DNA of 52,703 nt from Terriglobia bacterium (GCA_020073345.1 JAIQFI010000044.1:1-52703), one strand, 5' to 3'. Counted from the first letter of the stretch, positions 32,458 through 41,980 are shown. Numbers and translations: made by a program. The notes: a model not told the origin generated them from the letters alone.

Positions 32458-35145
32458 TTACTCCTGCGGCCGGCGGCGAAATTCCTCGAACCAGTTGTGG
32501 ACGACGTGGATCGCCAAAGGCTTTTCGTTGACCAGCCTCTCCCGCAGGATGAACCGCTTGCCGTCGGCTGTGACATCGTACTGCGGATTGAAGGAAAGGA
32601 GGGTGTTATTTGCTTCAAACAACGGTGCCGGTGTTCCGGGCGAAAAACCGGGCTGAGTCGTGATGCCCACCGCCATCAGTTTGTTTCCCTCCGTGTAGAA
32701 AAGTTCCCTGCCGTCCCGCCTCCAGCGCGGCCCGCCGCCGCCGTTGGTCGAAACACGCCACTTGCCCGCGCCGTTCTGGAAGCTCCGCACATACACCTCA
32801 TAGCGGCCCGACTCATCGGAAACGTAGGCGATGAATCGTCCGTCGGGCGAGAATTTGGGCGCGCCCTCATCGAAGGGGGTCTTGAGGAAAACCATGGGAT
32901 CGCCCAGGCTCCCGTCGTTTCGGCGCTCTCGATACAGCACGTCACGCTTGGTGTCACGCGAGTTGCTTTGGTACATCAGGAATTTTTGATCCGGCGACCA
33001 ATCCGGTGCTCCCATGGGCGCTGGTGTGGTCAGCAGCAGTTTTGCATCTCCCGCTCCGTTGGAAGGTTTGGAGAAGATGTTTAAGGTTCCGTCGCGGAAG
33101 ACGCTATAAAGGACTTCTTCTCCCGAGGGCGACCAGGCGGGGTCGCCGGAAACGGTAGAATCGAACGTCAACCTGGACATGATCGGGCGGTCCAGTTCGG
33201 CAATCCAGATATCGAAACCGGCGTTCTCCCTGACATAGACCGCCAGTCTGCGGCCGTCCGGCGACAGCTCCGGAGAAGTGTAAAGCCGTGGTTGACCGAG
33301 GCTGGAGAGCGTTTTCCCGGAACGGTCGTACCAGACCAGCTGCATCACACCAGAGGGCACGTCGCTATAGACCAAAGTGCCGGCGCGGGCCAACTTCGGC
33401 GAGGAACCCTGCTGGGCAATCGGGAAAGCCTTGCCTGCCGGCGTCAGTGTGGCCAGGGAAAAAGGCAGCGCCCAGATACCTATAGAGTCGCCCACGCCAT
33501 CCACGTAAAGGATGTGACCGGTGGAACCATAGACCGGATACGGGTTGGACGAGGAAGAGGCGACGATGGTGTGGCGCGTCTGCTCGCCGGCGATTAGATA
33601 CTGGACGTCGTGGACCAGCGGCTTATCCGACACCTGAAACAGAAACGCTTTGCGACCATTGGGCAAGTCGAGAAAGGAAGGCTGCTCGATATGCGGGTGA
33701 CCAACGATCAGCGTCGGCGAACCTCCCGCCGCGGGAACCGTGTGCATGCCGTCGTTATCGCAGTAGACGATGGTCTCGCCGTCCGCGCTCCACGTGGCGC
33801 CCCGAAACTGGCCCACGATTTTTGTGATGGTCACCGGCGTACCGCCCTCGGCCGGAATTCGCACCAGGTCCAATTTATTGGCGTAGCCGATGAAGCGATC
33901 GTCTGGAGACCAGAACGCCTGATAGACGTTGGTGGCGCCGGGGACCAGCCGGGCTTTTTCCTGGTCGATGTCGCGAACCCAGAGCTGTCCGCCGGCGGCC
34001 TCGACATAGCCGATGTGCCGGCCGTCCTGGGAAACGGAAACCTCCGCGTCGATGTCGGTATCGCTTCCGCGGCGCAGTCTTTCCGGCGTGAAGGTGAACT
34101 TTACCGTCGGCGGCCCCGCTTCCGGGGCGCGACGGAACACTTTCGTCGCAACGAGAGTGATGCCCACCACAGCCACGACGGCCCCTGCGAACAGGATCGC
34201 GTTGCGCATGGCCGGCTTCTTTCTGGCGGCCGTCAGATCGTTGGTGACAAGGCTGGATGGTGCGGTTTGTCGCGCGAAACGGCGCAGGTCCACGACCATC
34301 TCTTTCACAGACTGGTAGCGTTCCGCCGGATCCTTCTCCAGCGCCTTTTCCACGACCATTCGCAGCGGGAGAGGAATCTCCTCTCCCAGCGGCCGGGGCG
34401 TCTCGTGAATGACCTTCTGGAGCGTTTCAAGACTGGTTGCGCCCGTGAACGGCCTGCACCCCGCCAGTAACTCGTAGAGCACCGACCCGAATGAAAAAAT
34501 ATCGCTGCGTGCATCGAGCTTCAGTCCCGAGGCCTGCTCCGGGGACATGTACGGTATCGTCCCGATCACGACTCCGGGTCGGGTCTGCTTCTCGGTCAGC
34601 GTCTGCGTAGCATCGCCCTCGCTTTTTTCCGTCAGCTTTGCTAAGCCGAAATCCGCCAGTTTGGCGTACTCGTTCTTGGCCACCAGAACGTTAGTGGGCT
34701 TGATATCGCGATGCAGGATCCCGGCGGCATGCGCGGCGGCCAGCCCGTCAGCCACTCCGGTGAGCAGTTCCACGATCTGCCGCCAGCCCGGCTTCTCGCG
34801 TTGTGCCCAGTCCTGCAGTGTTCCGCCGTCGACGAACTCGGTGACGATATACTGGCGCCCTTCGAACTCCCCGATGTCATGCACCGTCAGAATGTGAGGA
34901 TGATTCAGCGACGAGGCCATCTGCGCCTCGCGCTGGAACCGGCGGCGCGCGGCCGCATCCGCCAGTTCATCGGAGAGGACCTTGATCGCCACGGGCCGGT
35001 TGAGCTTGGTGTCGAGCGCCCCGTAGACGGTACCCATGCCGCCCTCGCCGAGCTGCGATTCAAGGCGATAGGCGCCGATCTGCGTGCCGGGAGTCAGGGG
35101 CTTCTGACCCGGATCGTCGGCGATACTCCATTCCTCGGAGTTCAT
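32458..35145 (-). CDS. receptor-type Ser/Thr protein kinase with beta-propeller sensor (downstream copy)
   Basis: An 895-residue PknB-type kinase. Gly loop LGEGGMGTVYGA (32-43), Lys55 in VAIKV, HRDIKP (145-150), DFG (165-167), and MSPEQA activation-segment end (~203). One membrane segment lies at ~316-335. The C-terminal ~540 residues form a periplasmic TolB/WD40-like beta-propeller with repeats such as SPDGRFIAYVSDESG. All catalytic residues are present. The gene overlaps the preceding kinase by 4 bp (ATGA). The first ~170 residues are almost identical to that paralogue, while the remainder differs strongly. The target proteins and the ligand are unknown. Confidence 0.95.
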   Translation of the reverse strand: MNSEEWSIADDPGQKPLTPGTQIGAYRLESQLGEGGMGTVYGALDTKLNRPVAIKVLSDELADAAARRRFQREAQMASSLNHPHILTVHDIGEFEGRQYIVTEFVDGGTLQDWAQREKPGWRQIVELLTGVADGLAAAHAAGILHRDIKPTNVLVAKNEYAKLADFGLAKLTEKSEGDATQTLTEKQTRPGVVIGTIPYMSPEQASGLKLDARSDIFSFGSVLYELLAGCRPFTGATSLETLQKVIHETPRPLGEEIPLPLRMVVEKALEKDPAERYQSVKEMVVDLRRFARQTAPSSLVTNDLTAARKKPAMRNAILFAGAVVAVVGITLVATKVFRRAPEAGPPTVKFTFTPERLRRGSDTDIDAEVSVSQDGRHIGYVEAAGGQLWVRDIDQEKARLVPGATNVYQAFWSPDDRFIGYANKLDLVRIPAEGGTPVTITKIVGQFRGATWSADGETIVYCDNDGMHTVPAAGGSPTLIVGHPHIEQPSFLDLPNGRKAFLFQVSDKPLVHDVQYLIAGEQTRHTIVASSSSNPYPVYGSTGHILYVDGVGDSIGIWALPFSLATLTPAGKAFPIAQQGSSPKLARAGTLVYSDVPSGVMQLVWYDRSGKTLSSLGQPRLYTSPELSPDGRRLAVYVRENAGFDIWIAELDRPIMSRLTFDSTVSGDPAWSPSGEEVLYSVFRDGTLNIFSKPSNGAGDAKLLLTTPAPMGAPDWSPDQKFLMYQSNSRDTKRDVLYRERRNDGSLGDPMVFLKTPFDEGAPKFSPDGRFIAYVSDESGRYEVYVRSFQNGAGKWRVSTNGGGGPRWRRDGRELFYTEGNKLMAVGITTQPGFSPGTPAPLFEANNTLLSFNPQYDVTADGKRFILRERLVNEKPLAIHVVHNWFEEFRRRPQE
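34633..35145. repeat. duplicated kinase N-lobe coding segment, copy A
   Basis: The first ~171 codons of this kinase gene match those of the gene at 35142-37826 (copy B, 37314-37826) at about 93% of amino acids and very closely at the DNA level. Similarity falls abruptly after the DFG motif. This sharp edge suggests gene conversion or selection on the N-lobe. Confidence 0.85.
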
Positions 35146-37826
35146 GGCTTTGGGGTACGTGGCGGCAAGTCGATCAGCACAATATCGGAGTTGTCCCGCA
35201 GCCGGTCGAATACGATGTGTTTGCCGTCGGGGGTGATGTCGAACGTCTGCATCGCCGCGCTATCCTTGAACCCGGTAAGCTGGCGCGGCGGCTTCTTGGT
35301 CGCCAAGTCCAGCATCCAGAAATCCTGTGAGGGCAGCACGCTCTGCATGTAGATAAGGACATTACTCTTCGGAAGGAAACGGTAACGTACTCCTTCGTAG
35401 CGCATGTCCAGGTTGGGCAATTCCACGGGCTTGCCTTCGGGTGTGATCGCTTGTAGGGGTTGGACGCGCCCAACCACTGGCCCGACGTACACAATCGCTG
35501 TCCCGTCCGGCGACCATACCGGATTTGATGAGACCGTGTCCGTCAGCCGCTTGAACTCGCCGCCTTCGGCTGGAACGATAAAAAGCCCAGATTTCTTGCC
35601 GTCATTGCCGCCCACCGCGATCCACTTGCCGTCGGGCGACCAGCAGGGTGCGCCGCGCGCGTCCAGCATTTCGGCTAGCGGCTGAAGACCCGAACCCTTA
35701 TTGTTCATCATGTACAGACGCACCTTGCCCTGTCGACGCAACAGCACCACGATGCGGCTGCCATCGGGCGAAATCGCCGCCGGCTCAAGCAGCATTCCGT
35801 CAGCGCCTCGCCAAACTTCGACCGATTTGCCGTTGCGGCTCGACCACAGCCCATCGTTGCCGCCAACCGACGAAAGGTAGTACAGCGTTTCTCCGCCGTA
35901 GCGCGGAGCAAGCGCACGTTCGGACGGCAGGGCAATACGCGTTACGTCGCTTTCGGTAGCCACTCTGTCGAGAATGGGAACCGACCACAGGCTCGCCCTC
36001 TGGCTGCCGGCCGAGACCGCGATCCGCTGCCCATCCAGGGTCGCACTCAGCGAAGTGTAGTGCGTAATGCCGTCGCCTACTCGATGGGTGATCTTCTTCT
36101 CCACATCCAGCGCGTAAAGCCAGGGGCCGGTTCCGTCCTCGGCGCGCGTGACATAGATCAGCGTGTCCGCGCCCAGCGGCGCAGGATCGGCAATCCAGGC
36201 ATCGTGATGCGTGAGCCGCTCCGGCGGTTTTCCGTCGTCGGGGGAGATGCGATAGATGTCGAACTGGTTCGCCGTGGCGTAGCCGGAGACAAAGTAGATC
36301 CACTTGCCGTCCGACGACCAAACTGGATAATGGCAGTGCACATCCGGACCTGCGCCCACATAGATCTGCTTCGCGTTGGCCCCTTTGGCGTCCGCCACAA
36401 ACACGGGATCGCCGTCCGTGCCTCCGTGATACACCATGCGTTTCCCGTCCGGCGACCAGGCCATCGCCACTGCCCTAATGAAATCGCGCGGAGTGCCTCC
36501 CACGATGGACAGCATCCGGGTCGGCCGGCCGCGGTTGGCTAGAACTCGATTGCCCGCCGTCTGCGGACCGCCGAGCCAGATCTCATTGCCGTCCGCGGAG
36601 AATCCGATCTCGCGCACAGCTCCAATCACGATGTCTTCCTTGCCTTGTGTGAGATTGACGAATCGTCCCGAACCAACCGGGCTCAGAAACACGTCCAGTG
36701 GCCCGTCCTTGTCGGCGATGAACGCCACCAGCTTTCCGTCCGGCGAAATCGCGGCTTGCGTTTCCATGCCTTCGAAATTGGTGAAAGGTGTAAACGTGGC
36801 GTTGCCGAGCGGATTCTGCCATTCCGAGGTTCCGCGGCGCAGCAGCCAGATGGCGGCGCCAGCCACGGGCAGCAAGGCCGCAGCCCCGCCCCACAACCAT
36901 GATCTGCGGGTTACCGCGGGGACGGCCTTGGCAGCGGATGAATCCGCTTTCTGCCGCACCAGGCGGCGCAGATCCACCACCAGGTCGCGCATGGTCTGGT
37001 AGCGCTCCGCCGGATCACTCTCTAACGCCTTCTCCACCATGGCGCGCGGTCCCGATGGGAGATCTTCCGGGAGCGGTGGATACGATCCGTGAATAATTGT
37101 CTGCAACACCTCAAGATCGCTTCTACCCCAAAAAGGCCGCTTCCCCACAAGCAGCTCATAGAGGACGATTCCGAAAGAGAAAACATCGCTCCGGGCATCG
37201 AGCGGCTTTCCCGAGGCTTGCTCTGGTGACATGTAAGCCACAGAACCGACGACGACGCCGGGCCGGGTCTCGCCCATCGTTTGAGTGGCCTCGGACGGCG
37301 TCGAGCGCTCGTAGAGCTTCGCTAACCCGAAATCGGCCAGCTTGGCGTAGCCGTTCCTGGCCACCAGAATGTTGGCGGGCTTGATGTCGCGATGCAGGAT
37401 CCCGGCGGCGTGCGCGGCTGCCAGGCCGTCGGCCACTCCCGTGAGCAGCTCCACGATCTGCCGCCAGCCCGGCTTCTCGCGGTGCGCCCAGTCACGCAGC
37501 GTGCCGCCGTCGACGAACTCGGTGACGATATACTGGCGCCCTTCGAACTCACCCGTGTCATGCACGGTCAGAATGTGAGGATGGTTCAGCGACGAGGCCA
37601 TCTGCGCCTCGCGTTGAAAGCGCCGGCGCGCGGCCGCATCCGCCAGCTCGTCGGAGAGAACCTTGATGGCCACGGGCCGGTTGAGCTTGGTGTCGAGCGC
37701 CCGATAGACGGTGCCCATGCCGCCCTCGCCGAGCTGCAGCTCAATCCGGTAGGCGCCGATCTGCGTGCCGGGAGTCAGGGGTTTTTGACCCGGATCGTCG
37801 GCGATACTCCATTCGTCGGAGTTCAT
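35142..37826 (-). CDS. receptor-type Ser/Thr protein kinase with beta-propeller sensor (upstream copy)
   Basis: An 894-residue paralogue of the next gene with the same layout. Catalytic residues are conserved: LGEGGMGTVYRA, Lys55, HRDIKP (145-150), DFG (165-167), YMSPEQASG. A membrane segment (LWGGAAALLPVAGAAIWLL) lies at ~308-326. A periplasmic propeller follows, with repeats such as SPDGKLVAFIADKDG and SADGNEIWLGG. The sensor half shares little with the downstream copy, so the two kinases probably read different signals while using nearly identical catalytic starts. It follows a secreted metallopeptidase gene after 72 bp. Confidence 0.95.
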   Translation of the reverse strand: MNSDEWSIADDPGQKPLTPGTQIGAYRIELQLGEGGMGTVYRALDTKLNRPVAIKVLSDELADAAARRRFQREAQMASSLNHPHILTVHDTGEFEGRQYIVTEFVDGGTLRDWAHREKPGWRQIVELLTGVADGLAAAHAAGILHRDIKPANILVARNGYAKLADFGLAKLYERSTPSEATQTMGETRPGVVVGSVAYMSPEQASGKPLDARSDVFSFGIVLYELLVGKRPFWGRSDLEVLQTIIHGSYPPLPEDLPSGPRAMVEKALESDPAERYQTMRDLVVDLRRLVRQKADSSAAKAVPAVTRRSWLWGGAAALLPVAGAAIWLLRRGTSEWQNPLGNATFTPFTNFEGMETQAAISPDGKLVAFIADKDGPLDVFLSPVGSGRFVNLTQGKEDIVIGAVREIGFSADGNEIWLGGPQTAGNRVLANRGRPTRMLSIVGGTPRDFIRAVAMAWSPDGKRMVYHGGTDGDPVFVADAKGANAKQIYVGAGPDVHCHYPVWSSDGKWIYFVSGYATANQFDIYRISPDDGKPPERLTHHDAWIADPAPLGADTLIYVTRAEDGTGPWLYALDVEKKITHRVGDGITHYTSLSATLDGQRIAVSAGSQRASLWSVPILDRVATESDVTRIALPSERALAPRYGGETLYYLSSVGGNDGLWSSRNGKSVEVWRGADGMLLEPAAISPDGSRIVVLLRRQGKVRLYMMNNKGSGLQPLAEMLDARGAPCWSPDGKWIAVGGNDGKKSGLFIVPAEGGEFKRLTDTVSSNPVWSPDGTAIVYVGPVVGRVQPLQAITPEGKPVELPNLDMRYEGVRYRFLPKSNVLIYMQSVLPSQDFWMLDLATKKPPRQLTGFKDSAAMQTFDITPDGKHIVFDRLRDNSDIVLIDLPPRTPKP
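37314..37826. repeat. duplicated kinase N-lobe coding segment, copy B
   Basis: Partner of the segment at 34633-35145. Both begin with MNS-acidic-EWSIADDPGQKPL and stay near-identical through HRDIKP. The duplicated starts lie ~2.7 kb apart in the same orientation, so unequal recombination could delete one sensor domain. Confidence 0.85.
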
Positions 37827-37898
37827 GGCGTCTGCGTCTCGGTCAGAGGATCATCCACAACATATCAGAGTTTTGACGCCCGAAGGCGTAAGGGCCCG

Positions 37899-39311
37899 CT
37901 AGCGGACACTCTTCCCTAACACCTGATCGCGCAACGCGTCCCTCAGGGCTTCCGCCATATGCTCCTGCTCGTCTGTCGACGCCGTGCGAACGGCCCGCTG
38001 AGCGGCGTCCAACGCGTCCGGATAATTGCCGAGTTTCTGCTGCGCATACGCCAGCGCATGCCAAACGTAAGACTGCCGCGGCAGAAGGCGGGCAGCGTCG
38101 TGAAGATACACGACGGCCCGGTCGTATCGGCCGTCGTCGGTCGCCCGTACTCCCAGCAGCAACTGGGCTTCGCCGAAATTCGGATTCAGTCCGACGACTT
38201 TCTCCAGCAGCTCGCGGACGCGCTCGTTTCCCGCTCCCGCATCGCGCTCGAGCAATGCGTATTCGAACAGGATGGTCGCGTCTTTGTCATCGAGCTGGAT
38301 GGCTTTTTCCAGGTAGCGGCGGGCATCTCCTGGACGATTCTGGGTCATAGCGAGCATTCCCAGGCCGGCTTGCGCGGTGGCCGAATCGGGATGCTCCCGC
38401 GCCGCCTGCTCGAACAAGCTGCGAGCCTGCTCCGCCAAGCCGCGGCGCAGCGAGATGTCGGCGCGCAGCAGCAGCGCGTCCACGTCTGATAACAGCTCGG
38501 ATTTCGGTGGGGTAAACGGAGTGGGCGGAGGTGTCCCTAGCTTCACGCTGCGAACCTTTTTGAGGTAGCCCGGGAGCTCCGCCAGCGCGCGCGCGAAATC
38601 GCGCCCGAAGGCGGTGCGGAAAGCCTCCGCTGCGTCGGTACCTTGGGCTAGCAGTGTGATGAACTGCGGCAGGTGGTCGCGGTAATTCGGCGACAGGTTC
38701 AGCATGTGAACGAGGGCCCAGCTTTCGGCGTAGAACATGTTTTCCGCTTGTTCCACATCTTGTTCCCGCTCTGGAGCCGCGGGTCGTTCCGCGGCCATCT
38801 GGCGGGCGCTGAGCCACGGCCGCGCCAGCAGAAGCTTCATGCGCGGTTCGATCTCCTTGCCGATGCGCACACGCTTGTTGTTGACCTGCGTGTTGGAGTA
38901 CAGTTCCGCCGTACCTTCCTCGAACCAGCGCGGCAACGGCGCGGGCGTCTGGTTCAGCAGGAAATGCACGAACTCATGCGTGACTACGCGCGGCAGCTCG
39001 CTGCCGGCGTAAGTGACGATGTAGTCGCGTTCCAGGCCGCTCTGATACAGGCCCGAAATCGTCTCGCTTTTGGCGTACTCGCGGAACTCCTTCTCTGAAT
39101 CGAACAGCACCACGCGCAGCTCGCGGCCGCTGTCGTCACTTGCGCCGGGCATGACGGCGCGGATCTGTTCCAGCCGCGCAAGGGCGCGCAGTCCTTCTTT
39201 CTCCCCGGCGTCGGTCACAAGTTCTGTTTTCGTTCCGCGCAGGCGGAGCCAGCCGGCCCGGGCCGGAAACGCGGCCAGAACAAATGTGACGAATACAGCC
39301 AGGAACCGCAT
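37899..39311 (-). CDS. secreted gluzincin-type metallopeptidase with TPR C-terminus
   Basis: A 470-residue protein with a signal peptide (1-~19). The zinc-peptidase motif HEFVH lies at 112-116, with the third ligand probably Glu132 in WFEEGTAEL, the arrangement of M1/peptidase MA-like gluzincins. Residues ~270-460 carry several TPRs (for example AQAGLGMLAMTQNRPGDARRYLEKAI). It should act in the periplasm or be lipid-free outside the inner membrane; the substrate is unknown. It starts 4 bp after the DUF4159 gene and lies 72 bp before the first kinase gene, which suggests co-transcription. Confidence 0.88.
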   Translation of the reverse strand: MRFLAVFVTFVLAAFPARAGWLRLRGTKTELVTDAGEKEGLRALARLEQIRAVMPGASDDSGRELRVVLFDSEKEFREYAKSETISGLYQSGLERDYIVTYAGSELPRVVTHEFVHFLLNQTPAPLPRWFEEGTAELYSNTQVNNKRVRIGKEIEPRMKLLLARPWLSARQMAAERPAAPEREQDVEQAENMFYAESWALVHMLNLSPNYRDHLPQFITLLAQGTDAAEAFRTAFGRDFARALAELPGYLKKVRSVKLGTPPPTPFTPPKSELLSDVDALLLRADISLRRGLAEQARSLFEQAAREHPDSATAQAGLGMLAMTQNRPGDARRYLEKAIQLDDKDATILFEYALLERDAGAGNERVRELLEKVVGLNPNFGEAQLLLGVRATDDGRYDRAVVYLHDAARLLPRQSYVWHALAYAQQKLGNYPDALDAAQRAVRTASTDEQEHMAEALRDALRDQVLGKSVR

Positions 39312-39315
39312 GTGG

Positions 39316-40149
39316 TCAGTGCGTGATCGAATACATGATGTAGTTCAGCGCGATGCGAATTCCCAGCGCCGAGTACTTCTCGTCATAGCTGGGATCGTCG
39401 GCGAACTCCCAGGAATCACCCAGATCCGAATCGAAGGTCAAGGCGGTGACCACCCGGCCTTTGTCGTCATAGATGCCCCGCCATTTCGCCGGGCAACCGT
39501 CGCACTTGTAGGACACGCCGGTATAGCGATAACGCGCGCCGGGAACCTGGTAACGGTCATCCAGGTCGTACACCGAGTGAAAGATCGACTCTTTATCCGG
39601 CAGGTCGACGATGTCACGATCTGGAAAGACTTTTTTCATGCTGGCTTCGAAGACTTCCCACTGGTCCGTGCCCCAGAAATCGTCGGCCATGAAGAATCCG
39701 CCACGCAGCAAGAAATCGCGCATGCGGGCGGCCTGCGCAGCCGTCAATTCCCAATGCCCGGGCTGGACCGCATAAAGCCAGGGCCAGTTGTAGACGTCGT
39801 CCTCATCGTCCAGATTCACGGGCTGTTCGACGGAGCGGGCGTGGATTCGCGTAAGGCGGCGAAGAGCGGTCAGGAAATGACGGTCGGCCCGAGGATAATC
39901 CTGCGTCCAGTAGGTGTAGCCCTCTCGCCAGTCTCCGTTGGTACGGCGGCCGAATCCGACGCTGAAGCGGACCTCGGGATACATCAGGCGGGCGAAGACG
40001 AACTCGGTTTGCTCGCGATAGTCGGAGGGCAGCGGAAAGTCGTTGTACTCCATGCCCGGAAATTCGCGGAAGGGGCGTTGGAACGCGTGCAGGCTCCCGA
40101 ACAGCGCGATTACGCCCGCGGGCAGCCACCAGAGTTTCGGGATTCGCAT
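39316..40149 (-). CDS. DUF4159 domain protein, exported
   Basis: A 277-residue protein with an N-terminal hydrophobic signal/anchor (~7-22) and a DUF4159 domain over most of its length. Typical stretches are FVFARLMYPEVRF (~50), DYPRADRHFLTALRRLT (~83), and FLLRGGFFMADDFWGTDQWE (~146). The fold is related to class I glutamine-amidotransferase/ThuA-like domains, but the function is unknown. DUF4159 genes usually accompany MoxR-DUF58-VWA genes; here the MoxR gene is 23 kb away. Two Cys in KCDGCPAKW could form a disulfide. It is 4 bp upstream of the metallopeptidase gene. Confidence 0.88.
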   Translation of the reverse strand: MRIPKLWWLPAGVIALFGSLHAFQRPFREFPGMEYNDFPLPSDYREQTEFVFARLMYPEVRFSVGFGRRTNGDWREGYTYWTQDYPRADRHFLTALRRLTRIHARSVEQPVNLDDEDDVYNWPWLYAVQPGHWELTAAQAARMRDFLLRGGFFMADDFWGTDQWEVFEASMKKVFPDRDIVDLPDKESIFHSVYDLDDRYQVPGARYRYTGVSYKCDGCPAKWRGIYDDKGRVVTALTFDSDLGDSWEFADDPSYDEKYSALGIRIALNYIMYSITH

Positions 40150-40186
40150 GAGAACATCCCTGATTGAGAGCGTAGCAGACGCGCGA

Positions 40187-41353
40187 CTACAGGGCCGCTA
40201 CCCGCCGGTTCACGGTGAGGAAATAAACTGCCAGAAGGATTTGCAGCGCCCCCGTGATGGTGAACGTGAGAGGCGCGTGGAAGCGCGGAATCATTATAGT
40301 GCCTACCAGGAGAACACCCACGGGACCGCCGCCCCGTAGCGCCAGGTTATATACGCTCATCACACGGCCGCGCATGTTGTCCGGAATAATCATCTGGACC
40401 AGCGTAGTAAGCATCGAGAAGACCCCCATCAAGGACGCCCCCGCCAGAAACAGCATCACGCAGGCGATCGGCACCGAGGGCGATTGCGCGAAAGCCATGG
40501 TGAAAACGCCCAGAACGCCCAGCATGATCAACGCACCGGTGCCCTTTCGCTTCAGGCGGCCCAGCCCAGCCACCACCAGCGCTCCGGTGACCGCGCCCGC
40601 GCCCTGACAGCTCAGAAACAGCGTAAAGGTTTGCGGCCCGCCGTGAAACACGTCCTCTCCGAACACAACCAGGTACGTGATGATCGGGAATCCCAGCGTG
40701 GTCATTAAGAACGCCAGCACGATCAGCGATTCCATTCCCGGTTGCCGGCGCATGAACTGGATGCCTTGTTTCATGCTGGTCAGGATCGGCTCGCGCGATT
40801 TGGCCGGAACGAACGCGGTCTGAATCAGATACAGCGTGATAATCACGCCCACAAAGGAAATTCCGTTGAAGGTGAAGTTCCAGGCCGCCCCCAGTTTGAC
40901 GAGTGCTATGCCGCCAAGCGCCGGGCCGATCACGCGAGCCAAGTTGAACTGGATGGAATTCAGCGAAATGGCGTTCTGAAGGTGTTCTTTCGGCACCAGA
41001 GAGGGAACCAGAGCCGAATAAGACGGGCCGCCGAAGGCCTGCGCCACGCCCACGGTAAATGATAGACACCAGATATGCCAAACTCTGACCACTCCGGTGA
41101 AGACCAGGGTGGCCAGCAGGAACGCGCAGAAGGTTTGCGTATACTGCGATCCCAAGAGAACCTTCCGCCGGTCATGGCGGTCGGCGAACACGCCACCCAG
41201 CAGAGAGAGCAACACAATCGGCAAGGTCCCCAGGGCGTTATCGACGGCCAGGTACGCGGAGGAGTGCTTCGATAGCTCATAGACCAGCCAGCTCTGCGCG
41301 GCGGTCTGCATCTGGGTCCCCACCTGGGAGGTGCAGGCGCCCGTCCACATCAT
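40187..41353 (-). CDS. major facilitator superfamily exporter (EntS/MFS_3-like)
   Basis: An inner-membrane transporter with about eleven to twelve hydrophobic segments, beginning WTGACTSQVGTQMQTAAQSW and with GGVFADRHDRRKVLL (the loop 2-3 signature, ~53). Homology indicates a small-molecule proton antiporter; the substrate is unknown. From ATG 41353 it has 388 residues, but the frame upstream encodes RVFKAFQFRDFR, the normal cytoplasmic start of this family, back to a stop at 41459-41461. There is no ATG, GTG or TTG in that stretch, so either a CTG (41398, 41422 or 41452) is used or a base is wrong. It is 37 bp upstream of DUF4159. Confidence 0.88.
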   Translation of the reverse strand: MMWTGACTSQVGTQMQTAAQSWLVYELSKHSSAYLAVDNALGTLPIVLLSLLGGVFADRHDRRKVLLGSQYTQTFCAFLLATLVFTGVVRVWHIWCLSFTVGVAQAFGGPSYSALVPSLVPKEHLQNAISLNSIQFNLARVIGPALGGIALVKLGAAWNFTFNGISFVGVIITLYLIQTAFVPAKSREPILTSMKQGIQFMRRQPGMESLIVLAFLMTTLGFPIITYLVVFGEDVFHGGPQTFTLFLSCQGAGAVTGALVVAGLGRLKRKGTGALIMLGVLGVFTMAFAQSPSVPIACVMLFLAGASLMGVFSMLTTLVQMIIPDNMRGRVMSVYNLALRGGGPVGVLLVGTIMIPRFHAPLTFTITGALQILLAVYFLTVNRRVAAL

Positions 41354-41509
41354 CCGGAAGTCGCGGAATTGGAAGGCCTTAAATACACGCCCAAACAGGG
41401 CGGACGATTCCGTTTGGGGCAGCGACTTAGCTTGTTCAGTGGGGAGGGCCAGGCGACGTTAACTCCGGCAACAGATGTAAAGGTGATTTTAGCAGGTCCA
41501 GAGTTACGG

Positions 41510-41980
41510 CTAGTAAACCTGGAAGCAGAACACGGCGTTGGAACCGTTGGGGGACAGCGAGTACTCCCCGTTTTCGAGCGCCTCGTCGGCCTCTACGCGA
41601 TACAGGTCCTTATCGAGCTTAGTGATAGAGAGATGGAACGGACCTGAATTGTCTTTCCGTTTGCGCGACAGCGTGAGCTGCCGGCGCCCGCCCTTCACTT
41701 CGAACCGGTACAACTCCAGCGAATCGGGCCGGATCTTTTCGCTGCGCAGCAGAAAGATGGGTTCGGCCAGAGGCGTCCGGGCGGAGGAAGCCGCACCGGC
41801 GACGGAAAATGTAGTGTCGTCCTTCTTGCCTTCCTGTTGAGCTTCGGTCACTTCGGTGGGAACCAGGTTGGAGGCGTGAACCAGGTAGAGCACGTCTGCT
41901 TTGGGCGGGCGAGGGCCGGTGTAATCGTCCGCACGAATCGCCCAAGTCGCCAACAGCAAGAGAGTGAATACATACCGCAT
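41510..41980 (-). CDS. small secreted protein of unknown function
   Basis: A 156-residue protein starting with a clear signal peptide (MRYVFTLLLLATWAIRA), then a mature ~139-residue domain rich in beta-type sequence (for example LELYRFEVKGGRRQLTLSRK) with one Cys near the C-terminus. ATG 41980 is chosen because it begins the signal peptide; the frame is open to 42052 but the extra residues look non-coding. I recognise no family. It lies 49 bp after the anchored protein gene at 42030 and is probably exported to the periplasm. Confidence 0.75.
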   Translation of the reverse strand: MRYVFTLLLLATWAIRADDYTGPRPPKADVLYLVHASNLVPTEVTEAQQEGKKDDTTFSVAGAASSARTPLAEPIFLLRSEKIRPDSLELYRFEVKGGRRQLTLSRKRKDNSGPFHLSITKLDKDLYRVEADEALENGEYSLSPNGSNAVFCFQVY

